Below, piece by piece: positions 1 to 11,591 of a stretch of DNA of 28,413 bases. Made by a program: the position numbers and the translations under genes. The DNA comes from Dissophora ornata (Eukaryota > Mortierellomycota > Mortierellomycetes > Mortierellales > Mortierellaceae): assembly GCA_025201705.1 (NCBI GenBank), contig MU616982.1, positions 1 through 28,413 of the forward strand. The letters are read 5' to 3'. How positions within the stretch are numbered: position 1 is the stretch's first letter; each line of letters begins with the position of its first letter. The notes beneath the pieces were generated by a model. It ran no database searches. It was not told the origin of the DNA and saw nothing but the letters and a program-made list of their open reading frames with translations.

Positions 1-461
1 TTTTTTTTTTTTTTTTTTTTTTTTTCTTTTGACGTCAAGTTTAATCCGTTTTTGAAAGTGTTTTAAGGGCATGCGCTGTGCATCTCTGCAGACAATTAAA
101 GAGAGTTGAAAACACTGTGGTACATGGTTTAGGCTAGACTACATTTTCATCGATTTGCAGATATTGCAAAAAAGACAGAGCCGCTGGGGGACCTGAGAAG
201 GGGGACCGGGGAAGGATTACGTGCAAAAAAAAAATCGTGTTGTGTGTGTTTTAATAATGCTACAATGCTGAAGGTGTGGTATAATGCGAGGAAAGTAAAC
301 AACTGTGCAATAGATAGAAATCAAAATGCATTTGCATAACGCAGGACCATCATTGCGCCTCATCTGGCACAATACAGCAAGCAGAGAGAGAGAGAGAGAG
401 AGAGCAAGGGAACGCGTGTGTGTACACACGTCATGTCATCTATCCCCCCCTCTTCAGGTCC
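1..461. other. 3' flank of striatin gene; no gene seen
   Basis: The window opens with a 25-base T run, so this edge is low complexity. The stretch holds an AG microsatellite and a CRE-like palindrome TGACGTCA at 30-37. I see no open frame with recognisable protein content. It is probably 3' untranslated and intergenic sequence of the striatin gene, whose stop codon lies at 462-464 on the minus strand. I found no clear AATAAA signal on the minus strand here. Confidence 0.6.
383..404. repeat. (AG)11 microsatellite
   Basis: Eleven perfect AG units lie downstream of the striatin stop codon. This is a simple repeat and produces a meaningless Leu-Ser frame on the minus strand. Confidence 0.95.
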
Positions 462-3400
462 TTAGCTCCGGGTGTATACTTTGACGATCGAATCTGCACC
501 ACCCGTGGCAAGTAATCCTGGCAAGGATGGGTGGTACTGGACAGCACATACACCTTCGTCACCTTTACGCCTATGTCCAGTAAACTCTTGCAGGCACGAT
601 CGCGTGGAGGAGGCAATGTCCCACAAACGCACAGAAGAATCATGTCCGCCAGAACAAAGGACAAGACCTGCAGGGTCAATATCCAACGATGACACCGAGT
701 CCAAGTGCGACAACATCGAGAAAGAACATGCCCCTATTGAGTTGCAAGTAACACATGATTAGATGCATTTTTCATCTAGGTTTTTTTTTTCTTTTTCCAA
801 AAAAGGGGAAACTGGGACAACTACTCACCACTATTGACGTCAAAGAAGCGAATGTATCGGTCTTCGTGCGCCGATACCAGAAGCGGTAGTGTGGGATGAC
901 AAACAACCTTGTTGATCTGTGTGGCCGGTATGCCATCTATTAGATCGAAAGCGAGATCAAAAATAACCATTCCATTAGTCCATGCACAAGTGTTACGTGT
1001 TTGCTACGCATCAGACCTTGGTGGCAAGTTGCTTACCATAGGATTCATCACTCTTGAAAACCAAAATTTCTTTTCCAGTCTCGATATCAAACAACTTGAT
1101 GATTGAATTGGAATAGCTGACCACCATCTTTTTCAAATCTGTTGAACAAAAGTTCAGTCCCGTTGGTACCGGCAGCTTGCCCGTAGCGCTTGAGGTTGTG
1201 TTTACACCAAGTCCATGGTAATCCCATGAGGACTTCAATGGCGAGCCTCCTGTTTCTGTATCCCAAATCTTGAGAGTTCCATCAGCTGATACGGAACCCA
1301 GCAACTGAGACGAGGATATCGTGAGTGGGAACAATTTAATGTCCCAAACAGCGTCTGTATGTCCAACAAATGTGGGCAAGGACATTGTTGGATCTATGGT
1401 GGGAAGATTTGGAGCATAATCATAGCATGAGCATCAAGTCTTGGAGGCTTTGAAAAGGTCTAAAGCATGGCTGCGCAAAAACGAGCATACCAAGACTAGA
1501 ATACGTCTCCTTGTCCATAGGTGCAAGCTTGTAGGCCCGGACTGTCGAGTCCAGACTGGCAGAGAAACATTTGTTTTGGTCTCCAGAGATGGCGACCGCG
1601 GTGATCGCTTTGGTGTGTCCTCGATATGTATGGATTGGGTCGATCTCGCCGTTCATATGCCGCTTCGTCTCTCGCAGCGCGGATTCCAGGTTCCAGTACC
1701 GCATGGTGCCATCCTCTGATCCTGAGAGAATTGACTTGTTGATTGGATGGAAGGCGATTGAGCGAACAGTGTCCAGGTGTCTAATAATAACCGAAAAGGC
1801 TGTCAGTAGTTGCAAGGCGCAACCGCACACCCTAGGGCAGGTCAAGTAGACCCATGATAGTCGGTAGTTACCTTCTGAGGGTGACCTTTGGACGCCAGCG
1901 AGCGGGCTCGTCAGCCTGCGTGGCACTTTCTTTGGCTCCACTTTCCGAGATGTCTGCATCCGAGATGCTCAAGCAGGCAAGCTCATCTAGCACAACTAAA
2001 TGTTTTCATGTCGTGGCGATGATTAGGCTCTCGTGCACTACTATCAACGGCAGTACGTTGGCATCGAGCAACAAAGTGTACCTGTGTCCTTTTCCTTCTT
2101 TTTCCTGATGGATTTCTGGCCGGTGGTACCATCTTGTTTGGACTTGTCCCAATCCTTGACCATTTTGCTAAGCCTCTCCGAGGAGATGTTAAACTTTTCC
2201 TGTACATCCTTGCTCTATTAAATGGGACAACGGAATGAAAGCAAGAGTTGGTAACCTGTACGTTATTCTGGCCTGCCTTGAGGCGCTATCTACACTGCAC
2301 TCACCAGTTGTGCCTCGTCTTCAGCTTTGGCATTGCCTTTCTTTGCATTCGAGAGTTGAGCTAGCTGCTGGCCCGCCTTTTGTAATTGAGCGTGCCAACT
2401 CTCGCCGGAAAGCGGCGAGTGTACCACTGTTATTGGGTCTTCATCCATATCTGGCAGATCTGATTCCTCTGGACTATTCATGTCCTGGTCCATCTTTTCT
2501 GTGTCGCTTTCGGTGTTGCTGGTAGTTGCTGAAGGTAGTGGATTTTGGACTGGCTTGGTTGTGACGACATCATTGGTTGCCATTGAACGCGACCTGGATG
2601 TTGCTGAGAGGTGTCGAGGGGCGGCTGTAAACTGTCGCAAAGTGGCGTCTTCTGCCTTGTCCTCTACCATATCTCCCACAACACCTTCCAAAGATGTTTC
2701 CAGGGGTGGGCTGCTCGTAGCGGGGTTTACTCCAGGAAATGCCTGCAAGGTTGACACTGGAACGGAGCTGGCCCTGTTCAGAGGCGGTGGGACAGCAGTC
2801 GACTGGTTGGCTGGAAAGAAATCGCTCTTCCTGTTTCTTGCTCCTGCAGCGGCAGCTCGTCTATCGGACTCATTTCGAGCGAGTCGTGACGGAGCTGGCG
2901 GCATGGCCACGGCAATAGATTGTGGCACAGAGGCGGTCAAGTAACTAATTTCCTGCAGACATCTATGTGTGCGTGGGATATTGATGATTTGTCAGGCAAA
3001 TGTTCACGAAATGCTCTGCTGACAATACAATGTGCGCATAGGTAGGTGGTTGCAACAAACAACATACACTCTCAGGAACTCCCTGCTTTTCGCCCGTCCG
3101 ATCGGGTCGAGTCCAGGGGTTGCAGAGGTAGGGCTGACTTGGCTCATGCTCTGTCCTGGGTTGCTGTAGGTCGATATTCTATTCAGCGCCTTGTTGTTGT
3201 TGGCCAGGCTAGAGACTCCGTTCAGGTTTGACTCTGCAAGGGGGGTCATTGAAAACAAAACAAAGGTAAGCCATGTGGTCAGCATTAGTAACGAGATGTA
3301 TATCGAGATGTGTATCGAGACCTAATATCCAATCGCGCCAAAGCGATGGCCATCACGAGTTCGTTCCTTTAGTCATGGTTTGATGGTTTGTTCATTCAAC

Positions 3401-4176
3401 AATACTTACGCGTTACACCAGTTCCCTGTGACGAGGCACTGACCCCGTTGCCATCCTTGCCCTCGACATATTTGCTCCTACATCACACACATCATTGTAC
3501 ACATTAGCATCATGAGAACAAACATAGAAATAACCATAAACACGCTATCATCGAGTAGACACTAATTGCATCAACAACCACAGCTGACACCAAATAAAGA
3601 TAAAGATGGCGGAGATGGCATGTCATCAATAAACCAGTTAAAATTAGAGCGGAGGGGGATGGGAAAAGTGGCCCGATAGCAGAGTAGCTCGGAAAATGAA
3701 AGGACGCGAAAAGGGGGGGAGGTTCCACTGGAAGCATATGATAATGCATCCATGGCCGCTGCTGTACATGAGGGCACATGAATGCCAGTCTACAACACAG
3801 ACAACGGTCCGTCTATAGTTACCTTTCCTGTCGCAGAGCATACTCCAGCATCTTGACACGCTTCATGAGATCCATCTTGTTGTTGTCTACGCCACGCTTC
3901 TCGCCCTCCAGGAACGCAATCCGCGCCTGGATGGACGGTCACCACGGTCGACACAACGTTTTCAAACATGAAGTCAGTAAAAATCATACCGCGCCCGTTT
4001 CACTACAGGAGCTGAAAGCTTTGTTATACCTTCATCTCTGCCTTTTCAATGTCCCATTCGTTCCTATCACGTTCAAATCGACGCCACTCCGACTGCAGAA
4101 ATTGCAACACGCTCGGAAAGGCATATTCCGCCACAGTTGGCGGCTGAGGCGGTGCGAATGATTGAAATTGGTGCAT
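462..4176 (-). CDS. STRN: Striatin (STRIPAK complex scaffold, WD40 protein)
   Basis: Striatin is the B'''-type regulatory subunit of PP2A and the core scaffold of STRIPAK; in filamentous fungi (PRO11/FAR8) it governs cell fusion and development. I assembled 11 exons on the complement: 4030-4176, 3823-3926, 3410-3477, 3068-3233, 2305-2962, 2082-2214, 1872-1986, 1491-1780, 1037-1393, 829-936, 462-733. They sum to 2418 nt (805 aa), all junctions GT-AG and in phase; animal striatin is about 780 aa. Residues 20-90 form the striatin N-terminal domain with coiled coil (VLQFLQSEWRRFERDRNEW, then KMDLMKRVKMLEYALRQER). The motif KSREFLRVCLQEISYL follows near residue 155. A long Ser/Pro-rich linker leads to WD40 repeats from about residue 455 to the end (HLDTVRSIAFHP, GHTDAVWD, SAHEDRYIRFFD, GGHDSSVRLWD). 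The start is the first Met before the conserved domain. It is divergent from TBCB. Confidence 0.96.
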
Positions 4177-4853
4177 AGTGGTTGTGCTTGGATACTACAA
4201 CGACCAATCTTTGAATTGGGGGGCAGATATTATTCTTGCAGGTATTGGGAGACGGGTGTCAAGCAACCTTTTTGGGAGGGCAATTGAGGAAGAACGACAT
4301 GGGTTAGGACCCTTCATTGATAAGATGAGCTTTTGGTTCAGAAGGAGCGCAAGTCCATGGCAAGGTAGGTGCACTTTGCTTACTTTGCTCGTGTTGCTCA
4401 GAACCCACGAGGATAGAAAACGGAACCCCACAGGGCTCTAAAGTCAGCGCAGGTGGTGTTGATGACAAGGCGGTTAGTTGCAGAGCCCGGGCTTGGTGGG
4501 TCGCAGCAATGCAGTGATGGGGGAAAGAGGAAGAGGGGGGGTCAACGAAGCATGTGCGCGGGAATGAGAAGGGAAATAGGCATACGGTGCAGGGAGGAGC
4601 AGGGAGGGGTCTGGGCTGCCTTGAGACGATGTCAGTATCGCTGAGGAGAGAGCCGCGCTGGTGTGGAGTGAAGGATAGGCGGGAAGAGTGAATGTTATGA
4701 AAAAGGGGGGGAGAGAGAGGGGGGGGCCGTGGGTGAACAACAGGGCAGACAAAGTGATGGAGCGGAGAGAAGAGAGAGATCGATGCAATGCATTGCAATC
4801 GAAGCAATGTTAAAGCGGATCGAACACGCGAGTTCATGCTCCTCAGCATGCAT

Positions 4854-4879
4854 GCACTGGCATTCCGCACTGGCATTCC
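4854..4879. repeat. Tandem duplication of 13 bp (GCACTGGCATTCC x2)
   Basis: Two perfect adjacent copies, 4854-4866 and 4867-4879, lie inside the TGCAT-rich centre of the divergent promoter. Confidence 0.9.
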
Positions 4880-4970
4880 ACAATGCCATTCATTGCATGC
4901 CTTTGGAAAAAAAAAAAAAGCGCCCTGGGCGGTCAATGTCTCATGACGCAAGAAACCGATCCTGGGATCG

Positions 4971-5000
4971 CTGGTGCTCACACTCCTGGTGCTCACTCTC
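4971..5000. repeat. Tandem duplication of 15 bp (one mismatch)
   Basis: CTGGTGCTCACACTC at 4971-4985 is followed directly by CTGGTGCTCACTCTC at 4986-5000. It lies about 300 bases upstream of the TBCB start. Confidence 0.85.
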
Positions 5001-5292
5001 CCCGATCCGCGTCTGGACACGACGCGTCTGCATTGAGCCCCATCTCTGCATCTGCATGCGTTATGCATGTGCTCTGCATTGTGCAGTGCGCGGCACAAAA
5101 GAGCGGAGCAATGCAACGAGAAGCATCTGCAACTCAGTTCGGATCATCACATCGTGTCGTTGGTTTAAATAATCCCTCCATCTCCCTCCCTTCTCCTCCC
5201 CCTCCATCCTTCCCCCTCGCACGCTCCCTCCACTCCCTTTTTTTTTTTTTTACATCTTCCCCCCCACATCCATCACCCCGCTCATCAACGCA

Positions 5293-6984
5293 ATGTCGAT
5301 TCTCAACGTCTTTGTGACAAGTGAAAACAACTCGACCGAGCTGAGGCTGTCCAAGGCCTCGACCATCGATAACATCAAGGTAGGCCCCGAAAACACAGCC
5401 ATGGCACCCCCCGCCCGGGAAGCAGTGGGAACAGCCAAAGGCTTCCAGCAATTGCGGAGGAAAAGGGGCTGGAAGTGCGACATGGATCTCTTTGTTCGCG
5501 GTGGGGAGGGGATTGTTTACTGGGAAAGACCACAGATGCTCGGATACAATTCATGATCTCCACCGCGGGACATTCATGGGGCACGGGAACAAAACAAATG
5601 ACCACGCATGGCATGCATTTGTTGTTGTTTACTCTTCTTTGGGGTCTCCTCCGAGCAAGCTCTCCTCCCCCGATGCCATCACTGTCGTAGCGTCGATATC
5701 TTCTGCTCGATCATCTAACATGGTGCCATCGATCCATTGCTGTAGGTCAAGCTCGAACCTATCACCGGCATCAGTCCCTCGTTCCAGCAGCTCGAGCTCT
5801 ACAACAACAACATCTTTGTCACCTCCCTCGAGGGCCACCCTCCAGAGACGATGCTCGGCGCATTCCCCATCGAGGACCTTTGGACTATCCATGTAAGTTT
5901 CTGCTGGGCGTATCCTTGGTGCGGCGCCATTCGTGGCAGGCAATATCAAATCAATGACCATTCTGGTGCATCATTTCAACCATACGCTAGGTGATTGACA
6001 CCAACCCATCGCGTGTCAAAGGCCAATTCAACGACGTGTCGCTCGTGCAAAAGTTTGAGCTCCCTGAGGAGGAATACGAAAAGCTAACAGGTATTATAAT
6101 CCGGATGTTCACATCAGAGTTGTGTGCTTTTTACATCACCAATGCAATATCTTTGTGGCATCAAGCTTAGTACACCCGTCGTTTTTGCAGTGGTGTCACG
6201 ATGCCGCAAACACCATGTGGTCCAGGGCAGCGTGTAAACATAGCGCTCGTGCGTCGCACGGCTAGAACAGTCGAGCGCATGATCTCCCTTTCCTGGCATG
6301 GTTTCCCGTTCACCCCACAACACTGCTTCGGACGTTGGTGCAAAATCTGATGGCGTCAATTAGTCATAGAGTCCACAACAATTTAACTCTCTCTCCTCTC
6401 GTTTTACAAACAAAAAGTATGAACGATCGTCTGACCTTATTTTTTTTGTGTATTCGATGGAATGCCTAGATTCGGTCCTCGCCTTCAAGAAGAGAAACAA
6501 TTTGGGCCGTTTCAACGACGCCGTGTCGGATACCTCGTCCACAACTGCCCAGAACCAGGCCTACGAGGAAGCTGCCAAGAAAATTCAATTGGGCCATCGA
6601 TGCGAGGTTGATGTTGGAGATGGCACTGGAAAGCGCAGAGGAGCTGTTCGATTTGTTGGTAAGAAAATAGCACCGAATACTTGTGGGGGAGTTTCTTTTT
6701 TTCCCCTTTCTTTATATACAAGTTGCGGTTATGTCGACTGAACGAGAATCAATGTAACCATGTCTTCGTGTCTTCGTTGCTGCATACTAGGCACGACCGG
6801 TTTCCAGTCAGGCCTCTGGGTGGGTGTGCAATACGACGAGCCCTTGGGCAAGAACAACGGAACTGTGCAGGGTATTCAATATTTTGTCTGCCCAGACAAG
6901 TTCGGATCATTCGTGCGTCCTGACAAAGTCCAGACGGGTGATTACCCAGAAATGGACCTCTTTTCTGAGGATGAGGACATGTAG
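5293..6984 (+). CDS. TBCB: Tubulin-folding cofactor B (Ubl + CAP-Gly)
   Basis: Cofactor B (Alp11 in fission yeast) binds newly folded alpha-tubulin and, with cofactor E, takes part in tubulin heterodimer assembly and disassembly in the cytoplasm. Five exons: 5293-5379, 5746-5892, 5991-6090, 6470-6658, 6791-6984. They total 717 nt (238 aa) with all junctions GT-AG and in phase; the family is usually 230-250 aa. Residues 1-90 form a ubiquitin-like domain. A charged linker follows (QKFELPEEEYEKL, then FKKRNNLGRF, the conserved region before the CAP-Gly domain). The CAP-Gly domain spans about 153-222, with GLWVGVQYDEP and the diagnostic GKNNG loop. The acidic tail DLFSEDEDM matches the acidic C terminus typical of the family. 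Introns 1 (366 nt) and 3 (379 nt) are the longest. Confidence 0.96.
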
Positions 6985-7046
6985 AAAAAAAGAGCTGCTG
7001 ACAAGTCTATGCATGTTGTGAAGTATGCAACAAAGTCCCTGGCAAA

Positions 7047-7052
7047 AATAAA
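7047..7052 (+). terminator. AATAAA polyadenylation signal of TBCB
   Basis: AATAAA lies about 60 bases after the TBCB stop codon, in an A-rich context. Confidence 0.6.
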
Positions 7053-7556
7053 AAACCCTCCCCCTCGTAAAGCTATCCGTGTCGCGCCATGCCTATGTAA
7101 TACGGCCACCGTTTTTCTCATGCTAACATTATGAAATGTAACAAAACCAGGTCTCCTTTCTTTCTTTCTTTGGAATCAAGCTATTGGGGTATGCTGTCAT
7201 AGAGGAAAACCGGGAATTGGGGATGGTCTTGATAAAAATGTATGCATGGCACGCGTAGCGCACGGACCACATTTAACCCCGCACAAAATACGCGTGAATT
7301 TTTCTTTTTTTTTTGTCGTCTGTCTGTCTTAAGACATTCCGATCGATTTTTTTACGCGTTTTGAAGCGACTGATTGATATCGTGATCATGGAATAGAATG
7401 ATCCGTAGTAACAGAATAAATAGACAGAGTTTGCACACTCACTCATGCTTGTATGTATTTCCCTGTGATCAGAGTGTGAAACAAGAACGTTCTTGGGCCC
7501 TGCATGCAACCACCACGTACAACACAGCGCCATTGCTTATTGTTCCTCTTTTTTTC

Positions 7557-7562
7557 TTTATT
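7557..7562 (-). terminator. AATAAA polyadenylation signal of the Tim17-like gene
   Basis: TTTATT on the plus strand reads AATAAA on the minus strand, about 55 bases after the stop codon of the Tim17-family gene. Confidence 0.6.
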
Positions 7563-7616
7563 AATACAGATCCACTGTTTGTTGTAGTGACCAACTAGGC
7601 AATGATCGCCCCCCCC

Positions 7617-8481
7617 CTATTCGTCCTTATCCACGACTGGCAGCTTGAGTGCCAAGGATCGCTCCTTCAAGGATTGGGGCAGGTACCACACAGGTGTGCC
7701 CTTCAAGAACGACGACAAATCCTGTAGGGCTCCACTGACCAATCCATATCCTGCGCCCAACATGACTGTGTGTTTTGAGCTCTGTCTAGGCAACTTGTCT
7801 ATTTGAGGAGTAAATAAAAATACGGAACAAGGCCTTTGTTAGATCGTTTTTTTCTTCTTTTCCCAACACTTTGGAAAACCACGAAAACAAAAAGGACAAA
7901 AAAAAACAATATATCATACTCGCTACTGAAAAGACCGCTCCTGATGCAACTCCCGCCATCATGGAATTCAACAAATCGGCACCACCTCTATAGAAATCCG
8001 CACTGGCCTCCAGGACCTCAAACAAGCCCACCAGCACACCCGTCTTTGCAGAATACACAGAGCCTCTTTGAAGAGCACCCCAAAGCATACGGTAATTCTT
8101 GCGTTTGTGGTAAAAATACCAACCCTCCATGTTCTTGGGTAACCGATGAGCATTCTCTGCTAGATATTGCATTCCCGATTGACGGGATCCAATCGCTCCT
8201 CCGAGGACAAATCCCCAGAATGAAGCTGACGCTGTGATAAGGACGATGCGCTTGACAGGCTCGAGACCTATCCGGTTCAGGAGTGGGTTCTTGGAGAGTG
8301 CTGAGGTGATATCTGGATTGACGACCGAGTTGTAGTAGTAGTGTGGGCTTAGAGGCCAAGAGGACGGCGAGGACGAGGACGAGGAAGAGCCATCGGAGAG
8401 CGGGAACAATGACGGGGACGGGTATGATGGTGGCGATGACTGCGCACCGCTTGAGGACGAGGAAGGTGGGGTTGAAGCCAT
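7617..8481 (-). CDS. Tim17/Tim22/Tim23-family mitochondrial membrane protein
   Basis: Two exons on the complement, 7920-8481 and 7617-7798, join in phase through a GT-AG intron (7799-7919) to give 247 aa. Residues 1-50 are a Ser/Pro-rich low-complexity leader. From about residue 75 there are alternating Gly/Ala-rich hydrophobic segments typical of the Tim17 fold (FWGFVLGGAIGSRQSG, AKTGVLVGLFEVLEA, LLNSMMAGVASGAVFSVAN, TVMLGAGYGLVSGALQ). The family includes inner-membrane import channels and the complex I assembly factor TIMMDC1. The conserved NAHRLP...GWYFYHK...NYR block suggests a fungal TIMMDC1-like branch, but that subfamily call is inference. An in-frame Met at 8625 would add 48 residues. 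I prefer 8479-8481 because the upstream stretch lies just after the ELL polyadenylation signal. Confidence 0.8.
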
Positions 8482-8670
8482 GGTGATTATGGAGGTAGAT
8501 GGATGATCGTTGCCGCGTTGCGAGTAGCGAATGAAGGGTCCCGCACGAGTAGCGTCGGTGCCCAATTTGCCTAAAAAGGAAGCCAAAATACCAAGCCACA
8601 TCAGCACGCTCTGCAGATCACACATCCGACCATGACTACTACTGTAGGAAGGGGGTTTCTTTTCTTTTTT

Positions 8671-8676
8671 TTTATT
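8671..8676 (-). terminator. AATAAA polyadenylation signal of ELL
   Basis: TTTATT on the plus strand gives AATAAA on the minus strand, about 27 bases after the ELL stop codon. It sits in the 221-base gap before the Tim17-family gene, so these two same-strand genes are tightly packed. Confidence 0.55.
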
Positions 8677-8702
8677 TTCATCGTCGCGCCCCTCCCGCCG
8701 TC

Positions 8703-11591
8703 TTAACCATTTCCTCCGCCTGCAGAACCTGGACCGCTCTGTCCAACCTTCTCAGCCTGCGCTGTTCCTGCCTCCCATAGTGCCCGTTTCATCGTCTCCA
8801 CCTCGTAGTGTAGGCTCTTGTACCGCTCTGCCATCGAACGCACGCTCAGATGATGGCTCTGCTCCGCCTTTGCCGCAGCCGCTCTTTCTGCGCTAACGCC
8901 GTTCCGGGGCTCGCCTGTCCTGCGCAGTACCTTGCGATCAACCACATCCTCCCCAAACGCGTCTTGTACCTTGCGCTTCAACTCTGCTTCCCGCTCCGTG
9001 CCCACTGCGAGCTCCAGCTCTGCTCCAAGTTGATCAAACAGTTCCTTCTTCCTATCGATCTGAATCTTGAGTGCCTTCATTTCCTGATACTTTGCCAAGA
9101 ACCGCCGTGAAACGTCTTCGTACTCTGCCTGGGTTGTAATGGGTGGAACCGCAAACGCTACAATAACACATACAGGTGTCGCGTAAGCAAAAAAACGTCA
9201 GGTCTCCCATGAGACCTAGTATTCCCAATATCGCTTCGAATCTTTTTTTTTTTCCTTTTCTTTTCGCTTACTTGGACTCTGCGGTTTCCTTTGCACTGTT
9301 GCCACAGACCCGACTTTTGGAATTTTGTAACCGGTTCCCACGCCTCCTGTCTCCTTACTGCCAGACTTTTTCGTTTCTGAACTTTTCTTTAAAGACGGTG
9401 CGCTGTTACCATTGCCGTTGCCATTAATCGACGGCCTCCTTCCTCCAGTCGTCGTTGGTGATCCAATGCTAGTACCTGGTGTCCCTCCCATCGTTGGCTT
9501 CAATGTACCAGAAGGTGTTGTTGCTCCCCTAGTGCTATGGTTCGGTACTGGCACCGCCTCCAAAATTGCAGCGACTGCCTTCTCTGTAGACTGACGACTC
9601 CCTTTACTTCCGCTTGAACTTGATGCTTTGGAAGATGGATTTAGCCTCTTTTTGCTCGACATGGATGACACTGCAGGCGATTTCTTGGCTGAAGTCCTCT
9701 TTTGTGTCACCGGTGGCCTCAACAACGAGCTACTGCTGCTACTCATCCTGCCATTATCGAACCCTTCTGATTCCGACCCCCCACCTCCTGACCGCCATTT
9801 CGAACTAGAGTTGTCCATGTTCCCCACAACGTGGTATCCTTCTGCAACCAAGGGCGGACTGGCCCGTTTCGTCTTTTCTGGAAAGAGAATATCCCGCTCT
9901 GGCGCATCTGGTCCCAGACCCAGTTTATCAAATGCAAGATTTGCATTCTTGACGACAATCTCCCTCTCCTTTGCAGAGTAACTTTTCCAGTCGTAAATCT
10001 TGACTTCCTTGTACGTTTCCGGCTTCAAAACATATCGTCCTCCTGTCAAAGTGGCGACCTGGCGAATTTGCAATAAAGCATCGAAAGAGGGTGTAGGGGG
10101 GTTTTGCGTACTGGTGAGTGTCTGGTAGAATTCTTTCCTCTAGAAAGCCTTTACCCGACACGAAACATCGCAGCAACAACAACAACAACAACAAAAAGAA
10201 TCGATTTTCACGGAGAGTGATCTGTCATCCACTTACAAGGGGCAAGATTGATTGTGTATCCTCCTGTCCCACTCTGAGCATCTTCATGAGTTCTCGTTCC
10301 TCTATTCCGAGCGATTGCAATGCCAGTAATTGGACAACGCGGGTTTTGAGTGGCACGGCTGTTCCCGCAGTTGCTGCTGCGGAGGCTGAAGGTGATTGAG
10401 CGCGCCGTACTGGAGCGGGTGCTTGTTGTGCCTGTGGTGTGGATTTTGGTCTTTTTTTTACTGCAATCAGATAAGATAACAAGTGACGCACACAGCAAAT
10501 GTGAGTCGTAGATCCATATCATATTTTTTTTTTCTCGCGCTCTCCTGAAGACGATTCGCGTGCTGCTTGATGCTAGAAAAAAAAAAAGGGGGGGGGACCG
10601 CCACTTACAGTCCTTTGCGTCGATGATTTGCGTGCTGTTTTCGCAATGGCAATCGAAATATGCCGATAGATAATCCAGTCAGGGTGAGGCACAAGGAGGA
10701 AACGCATCAGTAGGCATTTGTACAAAAAAAACACACAACACACACATGAAGAAAGACATTACAAGTCCACACCCAACATGACCCTTGAAATCTCATCAAA
10801 GACAACAACAAAAAAAAAATAGCATCAACAACAACATGTGCGCGAACGTACGTTCTCACGGGCTCGTGTTTGGTTGCCTTTTTTTGTCCCCTCCTTGCTT
10901 CGGTCCTCTGGATTGTGCACTTTGCGGTGATGTTGCCGACCAGCTCTAGCTGCTTTGTCCCGGCTGGTAGTTTGTAAACCTCAATGTTGTTTATCCCTGG
11001 CATTTGATTAAAGTCGTATGAAGCTCCGCCAACAAGCAGTTTCTATCATCGCGCCAAAGCAGAAAACACGGAAACACGGGTTATTCTTTTTTGGTCAAGA
11101 AGCCAAATCTGCTGTGCGTTTGCAGAGGAGGATGGGCCACATTCAACCAGGCTCTGGTTACAGCCCCCTCTCCCCCACCCTCGCAACCAGGAAGACTGAC
11201 AATCATAAAGCAAAATCGGCTCTTGCGGGAAAAAAGAGCCCCTTTGCGCGGCACCAAATATTAGCCTCGTTTCAGCCATATCCCTGCGTATGCGTGCTTT
11301 GTCCTGGCGCTCATGCTGCAGCCTTCCACAGAACTCCAAATAAAGAATACCAACAGCAAGAACCGAAAGAAAAAACCAGCATGAAAATAGAACAGCCTTG
11401 AGGCATGAGCACACAGGGAACGTTGGAGGGCGTCTTGAGAGACTTACAGCTTGATTCATGTCCAGTTGAATTGATTCATTGCCATTCAAGATCTCTTCTA
11501 GAACCTCCTCCGACAGCTTGAATTCGATGATCTGCCGCCGGGATGGCTGTGCAGCATTTACTACAAAGTGATCATTATGATTGAGTGTCAT
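8703..11591 (-). CDS. ELL: ELL-family RNA polymerase II elongation factor
   Basis: ELL raises the elongation rate of RNA polymerase II and, with EAF, suppresses pausing; it acts in the nucleus. Six exons on the complement: 11448-11591, 10852-11042, 10609-10634, 10237-10460, 9272-10139, 8703-9157. They total 1908 nt (635 aa), all GT-AG and in phase. Residues 1-120 match the N-terminal ELL region (IEFKLSEEVLEEIL, then KQLELVGNITAKCTIQR). A winged-helix-like segment lies at about 155-265 (PLKTRVVQLLALQSLG, then GGRYVLKPETYKEVKIYDW). A basic Ser/Pro/Gly-rich linker covers about 290-480. The C terminus from about 490 is the occludin/ELL homology domain (TTQAEYEDVSRRFLAKYQEM, KKELFDQLGAELE), a coiled-coil region. 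Exon 3 is only 26 nt and is set by splice sites and phase alone, so its edges are less sure. Confidence 0.9.

Larger units (their letters stand above)
4177..5292. promoter_or_regulatory. Divergent promoter between striatin and TBCB
   Basis: This 1.1-kb region separates two divergently transcribed genes. The part near striatin (about 4440-4760) is purine-rich on the plus strand, hence CT-rich on the striatin sense strand. The part near TBCB (about 5170-5280) is strongly CT-rich on the plus strand. Sense-strand pyrimidine leaders recur at most genes in this window. A TATA-like TTTAAATAAT sits near 5164. The middle (about 4780-5115) is crowded with TGCAT, ATGCA and CATGCATG motifs and two short tandem duplications. 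A 270-codon open frame on the minus strand here is low complexity and not believed. Confidence 0.6.
6985..7616. other. Convergent intergenic region, TBCB and Tim17-like
   Basis: This is the tail-to-tail region between TBCB (plus) and the Tim17-family gene (minus). It holds one polyadenylation signal for each. Short open frames occur but have no recognisable content. I see nothing else. Confidence 0.6.

Noticed and set aside
2480..2944. 154-codon plus-strand frame
   Set aside because: It is antisense to the large striatin exon 5, which has splice sites, phase and family context.
4304..5116. 270-codon minus-strand open frame between striatin and TBCB
   Set aside because: Composition is Cys/His/Pro/Ser low complexity created by TGCAT-rich and CT-rich DNA, with no family motif. 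It lies wholly in the divergent promoter.
8482..8625. Earlier Met for the Tim17-family protein
   Set aside because: It would leave almost no room for a promoter after the ELL polyadenylation signal. It remains formally possible, as the frame is open.
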